From Actinobacillus sp. (GTDB lineage Bacteria; Pseudomonadota; Gammaproteobacteria; Enterobacterales; Pasteurellaceae): DNA of 64,000 bases. Below are positions 44,263-53,809 of this stretch, piece by piece. The stretch covers positions 1-64,000 of the forward strand of contig JAHHQX010000003.1 in assembly GCA_020026155.1 (NCBI GenBank). The letters are read 5' to 3'. Position 1 is the first letter of the stretch, and the number at the start of each line of letters is the position of its first letter. The notes under the pieces were generated by a model that ran no database searches, was not told the origin of the DNA, and saw nothing but the letters and a program-made list of their open reading frames with translations. The translations under genes were made by a program, and so were the position numbers.

Positions 44263-45594
44263 ATGCTGTATTTAGAATTTTTATTCTTATTACTGATGCT
44301 GTATCTAGGAAGTCGCTCTGGTGGCGTTGGATTATGTGTTGTTTCGGGGATTGGACTTGCTATTGAAGTCTTTATTTTCCGTATGCCAGTCGGTAAAGCC
44401 CCGATTAACGTTATGCTCATTATTCTCGCCGTGGTTACCTGCGCTTCTGTTTTAGAAGCAGCGGGTGGCTTAAAATACATGTTACAGGTTGCTGAAAAAA
44501 TCTTACGTCGCAACCCAAAACGCATTACTCTTTTAGGTCCGATTACCACTTATGTGATGACTTTTATGCTCGGAACGGGGCATTCTGTTTATTCGATTAT
44601 GCCAATCATTGGTGATATCGCTTTAAAAAATAAAATCCGTCCAGAACGCCCAATGGCAGCCTCTTCTGTCGCATCTCAATTAGCGATCACCTCTAGCCCA
44701 CTTTCTGCGGCAGTCGTTTACTATCTTGCTCAAATTACTCAAATTGCAGGCTATGAATCTATTACGCTATTAAACATTATCAGTGTAACGGTTCCTGCTA
44801 CCTTTATTGGGACAATTGCATTGTCTATTTATAGTATGTATCGCGGTAAAGATTTAGATGATGATCCCATCTATCAAGCCCGTTTAAAAGATCCTATTTG
44901 GCGCGAACGTATTTTAAATTCAGAAAGTACCTCTCTTAATCACGAATTACCAAAAGAAGCACGTTTATCTATGTACCTCTTCATTCTTTCATTTATCGTG
45001 ATTATCCTTGTGGCTATGTTCCCATCTGTGCGTACAATTGGTGATACAAAAACCATTTCTATGTCACTGATTATTCAAATGCTCATGCTTTGTTTTGCTG
45101 GGATCATTTTACTTGCAACAAAAACTGCCTCAGAAAAAGTGCCAAATGGGGTCGTTTTTAAATCAGGTATGGTTGCAACGATTGCTATTTTCGGGATTGC
45201 ATGGATGAGTGATACCTATTTCCAATATGCGATGCCAGAATTTAAAGCTGCAGTAACCTCTATGGTAGAAACTGCACCTTGGACATTTGCCTTAGCCCTT
45301 TTCATCGTATCCGTGGTCATTAATAGCCAAGCAGCCACCGCCGTCATGATGCTCCCAGTTGGGATTGCACTTGGGTTGCCTGCTCCGCTTTTGGTTGGTT
45401 TAATGCCTGCAACCTACGGTTATTTCTTTATCCCAAATTACCCTTCCGATATCGCCACCATCAGCTTTGATATGACCGGGACAACCCGTATCGGTAAATA
45501 TTATTTTAACCACAGCTTTATGGCTCCAGGTTTAATTGGTGTCGTTGTCGCTTGCGTAGTGGGCGTATTAATTTCTAATCTATTAATCGCTTAA
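44263..45594 (+). CDS. dcuB: Anaerobic C4-dicarboxylate transporter DcuB
   Basis: A 443-aa inner-membrane antiporter with about 11-12 transmembrane segments that exchanges fumarate or malate for succinate. The start ATG 44263 has GGAG upstream; the longer frame from 44125 would run over the CRP site. The N-terminus MLYLEFLFLLLMLYLGSRSG, LGTGHSVYSIMPIIGDIALK and the C-terminal FIPNYPSDIATISFDMTGTT are conserved Dcu features. It serves fumarate respiration with fumarate reductase, whose frdA begins at 63500. Confidence 0.95.
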   Translation: MLYLEFLFLLLMLYLGSRSGGVGLCVVSGIGLAIEVFIFRMPVGKAPINVMLIILAVVTCASVLEAAGGLKYMLQVAEKILRRNPKRITLLGPITTYVMTFMLGTGHSVYSIMPIIGDIALKNKIRPERPMAASSVASQLAITSSPLSAAVVYYLAQITQIAGYESITLLNIISVTVPATFIGTIALSIYSMYRGKDLDDDPIYQARLKDPIWRERILNSESTSLNHELPKEARLSMYLFILSFIVIILVAMFPSVRTIGDTKTISMSLIIQMLMLCFAGIILLATKTASEKVPNGVVFKSGMVATIAIFGIAWMSDTYFQYAMPEFKAAVTSMVETAPWTFALALFIVSVVINSQAATAVMMLPVGIALGLPAPLLVGLMPATYGYFFIPNYPSDIATISFDMTGTTRIGKYYFNHSFMAPGLIGVVVACVVGVLISNLLIA

Positions 45595-45604
45595 ATGCCA
45601 CAAT

Positions 45605-45634
45605 AAAAAAGACCGAGATACCTCGGTCTTTTTT
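45605..45634. terminator. Bidirectional terminator between dcuB and amidohydrolase
   Basis: AAAAAAGACCGAG / CTCGGTCTTTTTT with a 4-nt loop (stem 45605-45634), convergent genes. Confidence 0.9.
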
Positions 45635-45644
45635 CTTCTTACAT

Positions 45645-46973
45645 TTACTCTTGCGTCTGCATATCTGCGCCATTTAAACGATGAGCTAAACGTAACACGA
45701 TATCCAAACCAGAAAGCAAACAATCTTCATCAAAATCAAAACATTCATTATGATGCCCAGCCGCCAAGCGAGTTCCAATCATCGCATAACCACTTACACC
45801 GCCATTTTGCTGAACTTTATGCATAAAATGTGCAAAATCTTCACACGCTTTAAAATCACTTTCGCGTTGAATTAAGCTGTTATCAATAAACGGTGATTCC
45901 ATCGCCAGCTCTTCCACAAGATCGGTCATGAGCACACTACTATTCCCGCCTGCTGTTCCACCAGTAGAGATAATCTTATAATCTACGTTATAAATTTTCG
46001 CGACCCCCTCTACGATATCTTCACAACGTTGGCGCATAAAATCATTAATTTCTGTTGTTTCTCCACGGGTTTCGCAGGCTAGATAAGCATTCGGCGCAAT
46101 AACATTGCGTCCTGATCCCGCTTTCAAAATCCCTACATTAATACGGGAAGCACCTTCTGCGTGGCGGGTAATGGCGTGCATTTGCAAAGCAGCAGTTGCA
46201 CCAGCTAATAGAGCATTTTGCCCCTTTTGCGGCTCGCCCGAGGCATGTGCTGCTTTACCTTGAAAATACACATCAAATTTTGATGTCGCTAAAAATTTTT
46301 GTACCCCGCAGACAATGCCTTTCAGTTGTTTTGCTTGAAAGCCAATATGCATACCGAACAAATAATCTACTTTATCTAAAAAGTGCAATGGTTCCATTCC
46401 AATAGCCCCACGGCACCCTTCTTCGCCCGTTTGAAAAATCAGAATAAATTTCCCAACAAATTCATCGCGATGTTCAGCTAAAATTTTAGCAAGAGTTAAG
46501 CCAATACTGGTATGCCCATCATGTCCACACGCATGCATAATGCCATCAATATCCGCAGCGAAACCAGCATTCGCTGGAAAATGGAGCTTATCACGACATT
46601 CATTCACATCGACAGCATCGATATCAAAGCGAAATGCAGTAACTGGTCCTGGTTTGCCTGTATCAAGTTCTGCTACCACCCCCGTTAAACCGTCTTCTAA
46701 GATAGGGAGAAATTGCTGTTCTTCTTCAGTAAGAAGTTTTTTTGCTCGTTCCTGAGCGGAGATTATTTCTTCCATCGTCCCCAACCCCAAACGACAATGC
46801 CGACTAACAATCTCCTCTCCCATTTTTAAACGATAACCGAGATTGCGTAATACATTTGCCACTTTACATGTCGTATAAAAAGTAAGCCATCCTGATTCTG
46901 GATGCTTATGCAATTCACGGCGTAAATCAATCATTTCTTGATGATGTTGCTGGGCTAACTCAGAAATATTCAT
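45645..46973 (-). CDS. abgA: M20-family amidohydrolase, AbgA-like (p-aminobenzoyl-glutamate hydrolase)
   Basis: A 442-aa metallo-aminoacylase. Metal ligands are in MHACGHDGHTSIGL, TGEEG and near the C-terminal LAAGHHNECFDFDED. Similarity to E. coli AbgA (436 aa) runs the whole length, including the long N-terminal insert GLGTMEEIISAQERAKKL and SGRNVIAPNA. AbgA works with AbgB to split p-aminobenzoyl-glutamate, a folate breakdown product. Neither abgB nor abgT is adjacent, so the subunit call is less sure and a stand-alone peptidase-like activity is possible. An FNR-like box lies about 126 bp upstream. Confidence 0.85.
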   Translation of the reverse strand: MNISELAQQHHQEMIDLRRELHKHPESGWLTFYTTCKVANVLRNLGYRLKMGEEIVSRHCRLGLGTMEEIISAQERAKKLLTEEEQQFLPILEDGLTGVVAELDTGKPGPVTAFRFDIDAVDVNECRDKLHFPANAGFAADIDGIMHACGHDGHTSIGLTLAKILAEHRDEFVGKFILIFQTGEEGCRGAIGMEPLHFLDKVDYLFGMHIGFQAKQLKGIVCGVQKFLATSKFDVYFQGKAAHASGEPQKGQNALLAGATAALQMHAITRHAEGASRINVGILKAGSGRNVIAPNAYLACETRGETTEINDFMRQRCEDIVEGVAKIYNVDYKIISTGGTAGGNSSVLMTDLVEELAMESPFIDNSLIQRESDFKACEDFAHFMHKVQQNGGVSGYAMIGTRLAAGHHNECFDFDEDCLLSGLDIVLRLAHRLNGADMQTQE

Positions 46974-47372
46974 CTTTTTTCTCCTCTACAAAAAACTTAC
47001 CCCTAACCCCAAACTAAAAAACAAATATAGCGACAAATGCCATAGTAAAATTCCATACATAACTTATTCTTATTCTAGAATTTTTCTTTTTTGATAGCTT
47101 GATACAGGTCAATGATAAGGATGGAAAATAATCATTTACCTCTTTTGAGCTACTCATATTTTATTTACCTATTCTGATAAAAACTGCTTTCACTCTTTGT
47201 GATTACCTTTTATTTATTAATTAGTTATATTTCTGTATAACGCTTAAAATTTTTTCGCGTTTTATGTGATTTTTTCATTGAGTCAGGGGGGATAAACGGG
47301 TAAAGTACTGGGTTTTTGTTATTTAGCAATAACATTTCTTTTTGATTAACCCTCAACCAAAAGGCGAAAAAT
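46974..47372. promoter_or_regulatory. Intergenic region between amidohydrolase and purA
   Basis: 399 bases with divergent leaders. It holds an FNR-like box (47099-47112) and, in the purA leader, a small hairpin GTTATT-TAGC-AATAAC (47328-47343) followed by ATTTCTTTTT. No PurR operator or coding signal was recognised. Confidence 0.4.
47099..47112. promoter_or_regulatory. FNR-like box
   Basis: TTGAT-ACAG-GTCAA has one mismatch to TTGAT-N4-ATCAA. About 126 bp upstream of the amidohydrolase gene. Confidence 0.35.
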
Positions 47373-48668
47373 ATGGGAAAAAGTGTTGTTATCTTAGGGG
47401 CTCAATGGGGCGATGAAGGTAAAGGGAAAATTGTTGACCTTTTAACTGACCGCGTAAAATACGTGGTACGTTACCAAGGTGGACATAATGCGGGACATAC
47501 GCTTATTATCAATGGCGAAAAAACCGTATTACGTTTAATCCCAAGCGGTATCTTACGCGAAAACGTAACTTGCTTAATCGGTAACGGTGTGGTGCTTTCA
47601 CCTGCTGCGTTAATGCAAGAAATGGGTGAACTTGAAGCGCGCGGTATTAATGTTCGTGATCGCTTAAAAATCTCAGAGGCTTGTCCTTTAATCCTTCCTT
47701 ACCACGTAGCAATGGATCATGCGCGTGAAAAAGCATTAGGTAAAAAAGCAATCGGTACAACGGGTCGTGGTATTGGTCCTGCTTATGAAGATAAAGTTGC
47801 ACGTCGCGGTTTACGCGTTGGCGACCTTTTCGATAAAGAAACCTTTGCTGAAAAACTCAAAGCTATCCTTGATTACTACAACTTCCAATTAGTGCATTAC
47901 TATCACGTTGAACCTGTTGATTTCGACACTGTAATGCAAGATGTTTTCGCCGTTGCTGATGTAATTAAAGGCATGGTTGCAGACGTTACCACTATCCTTG
48001 ATACCGCACGTAAACGTGGCGACAATATCCTTTTCGAAGGTGCACAAGGTACCATGCTTGATATCGATCAAGGAACTTATCCGTATGTAACCAGTTCAAA
48101 TACCACAGCTGGTGGCGTATCAACCGGTGCAGGCTTTGGTCCACGTCATATTGACTATGTTCTTGGTATTATCAAAGCTTACTGTACACGTGTGGGTGGT
48201 GGTCCATTCACTACTGAATTATTCGACGACATTGGTGCAACTATCGCACGTCGTGGTAATGAATTTGGTGCAGTAACGGGTCGTGCACGCCGTTGTGGCT
48301 GGTTCGATGCGGTTGCAATGCGTCGTGCTATCCAAGTAAACAGTATCTCTGGTTTCTGTATGACCAAATTAGACGTACTTGATGGTCTTGATGAAGTGAA
48401 AATCTGTGTTGGCTACAAAATGCCAAACGGTGAAATCGTTGATTTCGCACCACTTGCTGCTAAAGACTGGGAAGGTGTTGAACCAATTTACGAAACCATG
48501 CCAGGTTGGAAAGAAAATACTTTCGGCGTAACCGATGTTGAAATGTTACCAGAAAACACACGTAACTACATCAAACGCATTGAAGAAGTAACTGGCGTAC
48601 CTGTTGCGATCCTTTCTACTGGTCCAGACCGCGTAGAAACGATGATCCTCCAAGATCCATTCGCATAA
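47373..48668 (+). CDS. purA: Adenylosuccinate synthetase
   Basis: A 431-aa GTP-dependent enzyme joining IMP and aspartate in AMP synthesis. Seen: the phosphate-binding loop GAQWGDEGKGKIVD, YQGGHNAGHTL with the catalytic histidine, the IMP-binding GTTGRGIGPAYEDK and TTAGGVSTGAGFGP. Ribosome site AAGGCG. Its transcript can end at the palindrome 48690-48732. Confidence 0.98.
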   Translation: MGKSVVILGAQWGDEGKGKIVDLLTDRVKYVVRYQGGHNAGHTLIINGEKTVLRLIPSGILRENVTCLIGNGVVLSPAALMQEMGELEARGINVRDRLKISEACPLILPYHVAMDHAREKALGKKAIGTTGRGIGPAYEDKVARRGLRVGDLFDKETFAEKLKAILDYYNFQLVHYYHVEPVDFDTVMQDVFAVADVIKGMVADVTTILDTARKRGDNILFEGAQGTMLDIDQGTYPYVTSSNTTAGGVSTGAGFGPRHIDYVLGIIKAYCTRVGGGPFTTELFDDIGATIARRGNEFGAVTGRARRCGWFDAVAMRRAIQVNSISGFCMTKLDVLDGLDEVKICVGYKMPNGEIVDFAPLAAKDWEGVEPIYETMPGWKENTFGVTDVEMLPENTRNYIKRIEEVTGVPVAILSTGPDRVETMILQDPFA

Positions 48669-48689
48669 TCAACCTCGCCAAATAAAACC

Positions 48690-48732
48690 ACACCCCGATT
48701 TTCGTGAAAATTTTTGCAAAAATCGGGGCGTG
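48690..48732. repeat. Full copy of dispersed palindrome (purA/Sel1)
   Basis: ACACCCCGATTTTCGTGAAA with the right arm AAAATCGGGGCGTG and a TTGTTTTTTT tail. It lies between convergent genes and can act as a terminator for purA. Confidence 0.8.
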
Positions 48733-48756
48733 TTGTTTTTTTAATACATGATATTC

Positions 48757-49761
48757 TTAGATTTTCTTATTAATCTTATTTAATCCCATAAATCCCATAA
48801 TGGCTGCTTTAAATCCTTGATTAGCGGATTTTTTCCAATACTCAACTGCCTTGGCCTTATTCTGCTCTACGCCTTCTCCCTCCAAATATAAGGCCCCTAA
48901 ATAATATTGTGCCACAGCATTTCCTTCTTCCGATTTTTTATGTAAATATTCAACTACCTTTTTAAGATCGTGCTCCCCTTCTTCATTCGCGTGCATCATA
49001 CCTAATAAAAGAGTTGCTTCTGTATTGCCCTTTACTGCTTCTTGACGGAAATATTCACTCGCTTTTGTAAAATTTTGTTCCACTCCATCCCCATTTGCAT
49101 ACATTATCCCTAATAACAGAGTTGCTTCCGAATTTCCTTGTTGTGCTGATTTTTTTAAATATTCGATTGCGATCTTAGAATTTTGTTTTACACCCTCTCC
49201 ATTGGCATACATAATACCAAGCATATATTGTGCATCTGGATTTCCATACAATGTAGCCAGTTTTTGGAAATAGGTGGATGCCCGTATATAATCGGGTGCG
49301 ACCCCTTTCCCAGTATAATATAAGATACCTAATATTAATTGCGCTTCAGCATTATCTTGTTTAGCCGCTTTTTTAAGATATTCCACTGCTTTTTCATAAT
49401 TTGGTTTTAATCCAAATTTGCCTTTATAATATGCTATACCCAATAAAGTTTGCGCATTTACATTCCCTTTATCTGCCGCATGATATAAATATCCTAACGC
49501 TTGTGGATAAGATTTTTTAACTCCATTTCCCGTTGCATACATCATTCCTAAATTAAATTCAGCGTGAGTATCTCCAAGCTCAGCAGCCTGTTGATAATAT
49601 TTGACAATCTTCACGTAGTCGTTCCCAATATTATGGTCTTTATCATCCGTATTTTTCATAATAGCTGACGATGGAATATGGGAATTGGTTGCATAAACTA
49701 GAGGTGTCGTTATTCCTAATAACATAGGAATTAGAATAAGTTTTTTAGAAAAATTTTTCAT
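48757..49761 (-). CDS. Exported Sel1-repeat protein 1
   Basis: A 334-aa protein with a signal peptide (ending VYA) and about seven full Sel1 repeats of 36 residues, each of the form AQ..LG.MYANGEGV.Q....A.EY.KK.A. These pack as alpha-alpha superhelices used for protein binding. Start at 49761 with AAAGGT; the codon at 49785 is an unneeded extension. It is more AT-rich than the neighbouring paralogue 2. One repeat (about 255-290) is irregular. The periplasmic or surface role is unknown; Sel1 proteins often act as adaptors or host-interaction factors. Confidence 0.85.
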   Translation of the reverse strand: MKNFSKKLILIPMLLGITTPLVYATNSHIPSSAIMKNTDDKDHNIGNDYVKIVKYYQQAAELGDTHAEFNLGMMYATGNGVKKSYPQALGYLYHAADKGNVNAQTLLGIAYYKGKFGLKPNYEKAVEYLKKAAKQDNAEAQLILGILYYTGKGVAPDYIRASTYFQKLATLYGNPDAQYMLGIMYANGEGVKQNSKIAIEYLKKSAQQGNSEATLLLGIMYANGDGVEQNFTKASEYFRQEAVKGNTEATLLLGMMHANEEGEHDLKKVVEYLHKKSEEGNAVAQYYLGALYLEGEGVEQNKAKAVEYWKKSANQGFKAAIMGFMGLNKINKKI

Positions 49762-49942
49762 ATTTATACCTTTATTAAAATACAAGATATAAATATTCTA
49801 TCTACAATATATATTAAAAAATAATACTAATAAGGTGTATTATTAAATTAAAAATATAATATTTATTCTTTTTATTATTAAATACTTTAAACATCTCTTT
49901 ATCTCAAATGTATATTTCACTCTATTAAATTTTTCTAAACAA

Positions 49943-49984
49943 TGCCCCAATTTTCCTGAAAATTTTTGCGAAAATTGGGGCGTG
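49943..49984. repeat. Full copy of dispersed palindrome between Sel1 genes 1 and 2
   Basis: TGCCCCAATTTTCCTGAAAA with the right arm GCGAAAATTGGGGCGTG. It lies just past the stop of the upstream (minus-strand) Sel1 gene 2. Confidence 0.82.
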
Positions 49985-49998
49985 GGGTTAAGGGAGGA

Positions 49999-51105
49999 TT
50001 AGGCACTCAGTTTTTTTAGCATAGCTACGGCATTGGGGTCGCCTTGGTTGGCGGCTTGGGTGAGGTAGGTTTTTGCTTTTTCTAAAGAACGGGGTACGCC
50101 CATGCCATTGAGGTAAAGTACGCCGAGACTATACGCGCTACGTGCGTTACCGAATTTTACGCCCTCGCGGAAATAGTGGGCGGCTTTGGAATAGGATTTT
50201 GCTACGCCTTGCCCATTTGCGTATAACGTGCCGAGATTATCATAGGCTAAGCCGCTATGTTCTTTGGCTGCTTGTAAATAGTAATGGCGTGCTTTCGCGT
50301 AATCTTGTTTAATGCCGTGTCCAAGGTGGTACATATTGCCAAGATGTAATTGTGCAACTACAAGTCCTTTTGCGGCGGCTTTTTGGTAATATTCTACGGC
50401 TTTACTTTCTGATTTTACGACACCTTGTCCATTTGCATAAAGATAGCCGAGGTTATCTAATGCGTCTGCATTGCCTTGTGCAGCGGCTTTTTGGTAGAGC
50501 GATAATGCGTTAGTGTAGGATTGTGCCACGCCTTCGCCTGCGTAATACAGATCCCCTAAGCGATTTTGAGCACTCGCATTATTTTGAGCAGCCGCTTTTT
50601 GGTAATAGGTAAACGCCTCTGGATACGAGCGCGTGCCTGTGTGGCCTAAGTAATACATATTGCCTAGGTGAAGTTGTGCGAGGGCAAAGCCTTGATCGGC
50701 AGCCTGTTGGTAATATTGTTTGGCTTTGGCGTAATCTTGTTTTACCCCTTCGCCACGAGCGTACATGACGCCGAGATTATCTTGGGCTTCCGCGTCGCCT
50801 TTGGCTGCGGCTTTTTCAAAATAAGCAACGGCTTTTGCATAAGAGCGTGTTACGCCAACGCCATAATAATAGTGATCGCCTAATCGGTTTAATGCAGCAA
50901 TATTGCCTTGGTGTGCGGCTTGTTGAAAATGGTGAATGGCTTGAGGATAGGATTTAGAAACATGCATTCCATTTAGATAATCCAAGCCACGTTGATACTC
51001 CGTATCAGCTGAATTTGAGGCAGATAAAGTTGTGGCATAAAGTGGGGAGATAAAACTCCCGAGAAGCACGCTTGCGAGTACAGTTTTTTTAGGATGAAAA
51101 TACAT
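49999..51105 (-). CDS. Exported Sel1-repeat protein 2
   Basis: A 368-aa protein with a signal peptide (about 1-24, ending LYA) and nine Sel1 repeats that fill the mature chain, such as DNLGVMYARGEGVKQDYAKA and LHLGNMYHLGHGIKQDYAKA. Several repeats are close to one another, suggesting growth by internal duplication. It is higher in GC than paralogue 1. It is part of a four-gene tandem array on the minus strand, flanked on each side by copies of the dispersed palindrome. Function unknown; scaffold or binding role expected. Confidence 0.88.
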   Translation of the reverse strand: MYFHPKKTVLASVLLGSFISPLYATTLSASNSADTEYQRGLDYLNGMHVSKSYPQAIHHFQQAAHQGNIAALNRLGDHYYYGVGVTRSYAKAVAYFEKAAAKGDAEAQDNLGVMYARGEGVKQDYAKAKQYYQQAADQGFALAQLHLGNMYYLGHTGTRSYPEAFTYYQKAAAQNNASAQNRLGDLYYAGEGVAQSYTNALSLYQKAAAQGNADALDNLGYLYANGQGVVKSESKAVEYYQKAAAKGLVVAQLHLGNMYHLGHGIKQDYAKARHYYLQAAKEHSGLAYDNLGTLYANGQGVAKSYSKAAHYFREGVKFGNARSAYSLGVLYLNGMGVPRSLEKAKTYLTQAANQGDPNAVAMLKKLSA

Positions 51106-51207
51106 AACACGTCCTATGTGACAAAAAATTGCGTCACATTCTATACTTAATTTTTAAAAGCGTAACCTTTTAATTTTTAAAATTTTCTGCTTGTTTAAAA
51201 TTTATAA

Positions 51208-51250
51208 CACGCCCCACTTTTACAAAAATTTTTTTGAAAATTGGGGCGTG
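51208..51250. repeat. Full copy of dispersed palindrome between Sel1 genes 2 and 3
   Basis: CACGCCCCACTTTTACAAAA with the right arm GAAAATTGGGGCGTG, AT core. It sits 16 bp past the stop of Sel1 gene 3. Confidence 0.85.
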
Positions 51251-51265
51251 TTTGTTGGAAGTAAA

Positions 51266-51946
51266 TTAGGCTTCAATTTCCCCATGAGGAGCGGATTCAG
51301 TAAGGTAGTTTGTCGCTTTTGTACTGTTTTCTGGTACACCTAATCCCTGTTGATACATGACACCTAAATTATATTCAGCATTTTTATTACCTTGGGCTGC
51401 CGCTTTCTGAAAATAATCTTTGGCTTTTAGATAAGATTTTTTTACGCCTACCCCGTTATCATACAAAATACCGAGTTTATCGACAGCCCACGTTACACCC
51501 AATTTTGCCGCTTTTTTATAATAGTCTATCGCAACCTTTTCAGATTTTTTCACTCCGTGCCCTTCAGCATAAAGATCCCCTAATAAAGCATATCCCCAAG
51601 GGTCACCTTGTTCAGCAGCCGCACGATAATACTTTACTGCTTCAGCATAAGATTGTTTGACGCCTTGTCCGTTTTCATAAGCAATACCAAGACTATCAAG
51701 TGCCAAGGCAAATTTTTGTTGTGCGGCAAGTTTAAAATATTTAATCGCTTGCGCGTAATTTTGGGCAACATTATTCCCATAAAAATAATCACTACCAAGT
51801 TGATATTGTGCAGGCGCATTTCCCGCTTTGGCTTCGGTCATGATGGTTTGAAAAGTGTTTACGGGAGTATGCGTCGCAGAATAAACTGGAATAGATAAGG
51901 ATACGCAGAAAATAGTGGTAAGTAGCGTTTTTTGATAAATTTTCAT
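51266..51946 (-). CDS. Exported Sel1-repeat protein 3
   Basis: A 226-aa protein with a signal peptide (ending YSA) and five Sel1 repeats (for example LGIAYENGQGVKQSYAEAVK, LGVMYQQGLGVPENSTKATN). GGAG at good spacing supports the start. The shortest member of the array. Its C-terminus ends soon after the last repeat. Function unknown. Confidence 0.87.
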   Translation of the reverse strand: MKIYQKTLLTTIFCVSLSIPVYSATHTPVNTFQTIMTEAKAGNAPAQYQLGSDYFYGNNVAQNYAQAIKYFKLAAQQKFALALDSLGIAYENGQGVKQSYAEAVKYYRAAAEQGDPWGYALLGDLYAEGHGVKKSEKVAIDYYKKAAKLGVTWAVDKLGILYDNGVGVKKSYLKAKDYFQKAAAQGNKNAEYNLGVMYQQGLGVPENSTKATNYLTESAPHGEIEA

Positions 51947-52020
51947 TTATAAGCTCCTTTTTTATTTCAAAAGCATAGTGTTATTCTACTCTCCTTATTT
52001 AAATATAGTAGTTTTTTTAA

Positions 52021-52060
52021 ACAAAAAGCACATAAATTTCTTATAAAACTTATGTGCTTT
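52021..52060 (-). terminator. Terminator of Sel1 gene 4
   Basis: AAAGCACATAA (52025-52035) / TTATGTGCTTT (52050-52060), with TTTTTG at the minus-strand exit. An ordinary hairpin, not a copy of the palindrome family. Confidence 0.75.
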
Positions 52061-52078
52061 GTGATTCGTAATGCAATT

Positions 52079-52888
52079 CTATATATAGTTTTTAAGAATA
52101 AACGTTGCTCGCGGATTTCCTTGAGCGGCTGCTTTTTGGAAATAATTTGTACCTTGTTTAAACGATACTTTTGTTCCTTGCCCGAGCCAATACATACGCC
52201 CTAAATTAAACTGAGCTAATGCATCGCCTTTATCTGCTGCTTGTTTAAAATAATGAAATGCTCGCCCATAATTACGTTTTACGCCTCGTCCTTCATAATA
52301 CAATACACCTAAATCAAACGCGGCATCAGCATTACCTTGCATTTGTGATTTTCGAAAATAGTGAAGCGCTCTGGCATAAGACTGCGCAACACCATCACCC
52401 TGTAAATAGGCAACACCGAGATTTTCTTGAGCCCATTGGTTGCCTTGTGCAGCGGCCTTCTTATAAAATTCCACGGCTTTAGTATACGACTGTTTAACAC
52501 CTTGCCCTAATGCATATGCAACGGCAAGATTATACTCGCCCTCATCAAAACCTTGCTTAGCTGCTTCTTTGAAATACTTAACTGCCACTAAATAAGACTG
52601 CGGTACGCCTAATCCTTTTACATAGAGCGCGCCTAAGTTTGATTCAGCAGGTGCAAAATTTTGTTGTGCTGATTTTTTATAATATTCCACGGCTTTTGCA
52701 TAAGATTGTGGGACACCCCGCCCATGCTCATACAGCACACCTAAATTATATTGTGCGATAGCATCGCCTTGACTTGCGCTATGAATAAGCCCTAACAAAC
52801 CAAATGGTTTTTCTTTTGCCCATGTTGGAGAAAATAATAAGAAACCACCTACAATCGCGATAACTAATTTTTTATAAATAAATTCCAT
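52079..52888 (-). CDS. Exported Sel1-repeat protein 4
   Basis: A 269-aa protein with a signal sequence (MEFIYKKLVIAIVGGFLLFS, ending about TWA) and six Sel1 repeats of 36 residues, including LGVLYEHGRGVPQSYAKAVE and LAVAYALGQGVKQSYTKAVE. The start at 52888 has AAGGAAG upstream; the frame to 52921 is an extension. It is the first gene of the minus-strand array and divergent from the molybdate-type transporter. Function unknown. Confidence 0.87.
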   Translation of the reverse strand: MEFIYKKLVIAIVGGFLLFSPTWAKEKPFGLLGLIHSASQGDAIAQYNLGVLYEHGRGVPQSYAKAVEYYKKSAQQNFAPAESNLGALYVKGLGVPQSYLVAVKYFKEAAKQGFDEGEYNLAVAYALGQGVKQSYTKAVEFYKKAAAQGNQWAQENLGVAYLQGDGVAQSYARALHYFRKSQMQGNADAAFDLGVLYYEGRGVKRNYGRAFHYFKQAADKGDALAQFNLGRMYWLGQGTKVSFKQGTNYFQKAAAQGNPRATFILKNYI

Positions 52889-53062
52889 TTTCAATACATC
52901 TTCCTTAAATATATAACCCATTGTAATTATTATTAAGAATAATGATAGTAGTTTTTAAAAAAGTACATTTAACTGCATAGTTATTCATCATAATTTATAA
53001 TTTGGTTTGATCGTTATTTAACTTTATATATAATTAATTTTATTTAACCTTTGGAGTACAGT

Positions 53063-53809
53063 ATGAATAAGTCACAAATCCTGTTAGGTCTTGCCTTAGG
53101 GCTTACTACAATAAGCTTCGCCCATGCCGATGAACTTTATTTATATGCTGGTGCCGGCTTAAAAAAACCGACCCAAAAAATTATTTCGGAATATGAAAAA
53201 GAAACGGGCAACAAAGTCATCGTAGAATATGCTGGAATGGGACAACTGTTAACACGGTTTGAAACGACTAAAAAAGGTGATTTATTTCTCTCTGGCTCTG
53301 AAGGCTATGTCCAAAAATTGGCAGATGATGGTTATATTGCTCAAGATATGCCTATTGTGTTACATGTTCCTGTCATGGCAGTTCGCCGTGATAAAGCAAA
53401 AAATATCAATTCTTTCAAAGATCTTGCCCATAGCGATTTGCGCATTGGGATTGGCGATAGCAAAGCCATGGCTCTCGGTAAGGGGGCTGAAAAAATGATT
53501 AACGCATCTGGATACGCAGATGAATTAGATAAAAAAATTGTTACGAAAGCCGCGACCGTGAAGCAATTAATGCTTTATCTCCTTCATGGTCAAGTAGATG
53601 CCGCTGTCGTAGGTCGCGCAGGCGCATACCGTGAACGCAAGATCCTTAAAATTTTGCCAAGTCCAGTGGGTACGCCACAAGAAAAAGTGACAATTGCCCT
53701 ATTAAAAACCAGTAAACATCCGCAAGAGGCTGAAAAACTCATGCAAATGTTTACTTCCCTTGATGGCATTACTGCGTTTACCCATGAAGGTTTCTTACCG
53801 ATTAAATAG
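53063..53809 (+). CDS. Molybdate-type ABC transporter substrate-binding protein (ModA-like)
   Basis: A 248-aa periplasmic binding protein. Signal peptide ends AHA-DEL, and the mature start LYLYAGAGLKKPTQKIISEY is the ModA pattern (oxyanion-binding Gly/Ala near the N-terminus). SGSEGYV and GKGAEKMINASGY are other family-like stretches. The start ATG 53063 has GGAG upstream. Substrate molybdate or tungstate is inferred from the family and from modD three genes on. Upstream, ATCGTTAT at 53010-53017 resembles one half of a ModE box, but no second half is convincing. Confidence 0.85.
   Translation: MNKSQILLGLALGLTTISFAHADELYLYAGAGLKKPTQKIISEYEKETGNKVIVEYAGMGQLLTRFETTKKGDLFLSGSEGYVQKLADDGYIAQDMPIVLHVPVMAVRRDKAKNINSFKDLAHSDLRIGIGDSKAMALGKGAEKMINASGYADELDKKIVTKAATVKQLMLYLLHGQVDAAVVGRAGAYRERKILKILPSPVGTPQEKVTIALLKTSKHPQEAEKLMQMFTSLDGITAFTHEGFLPIK

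Noticed and set aside
52889..53062. Molybdenum-cofactor riboswitch or full ModE operator upstream of the ModA-like gene
   Set aside because: Only a half-site-like ATCGTTAT was seen; the region is short and AT-rich, without the expected aptamer helices.
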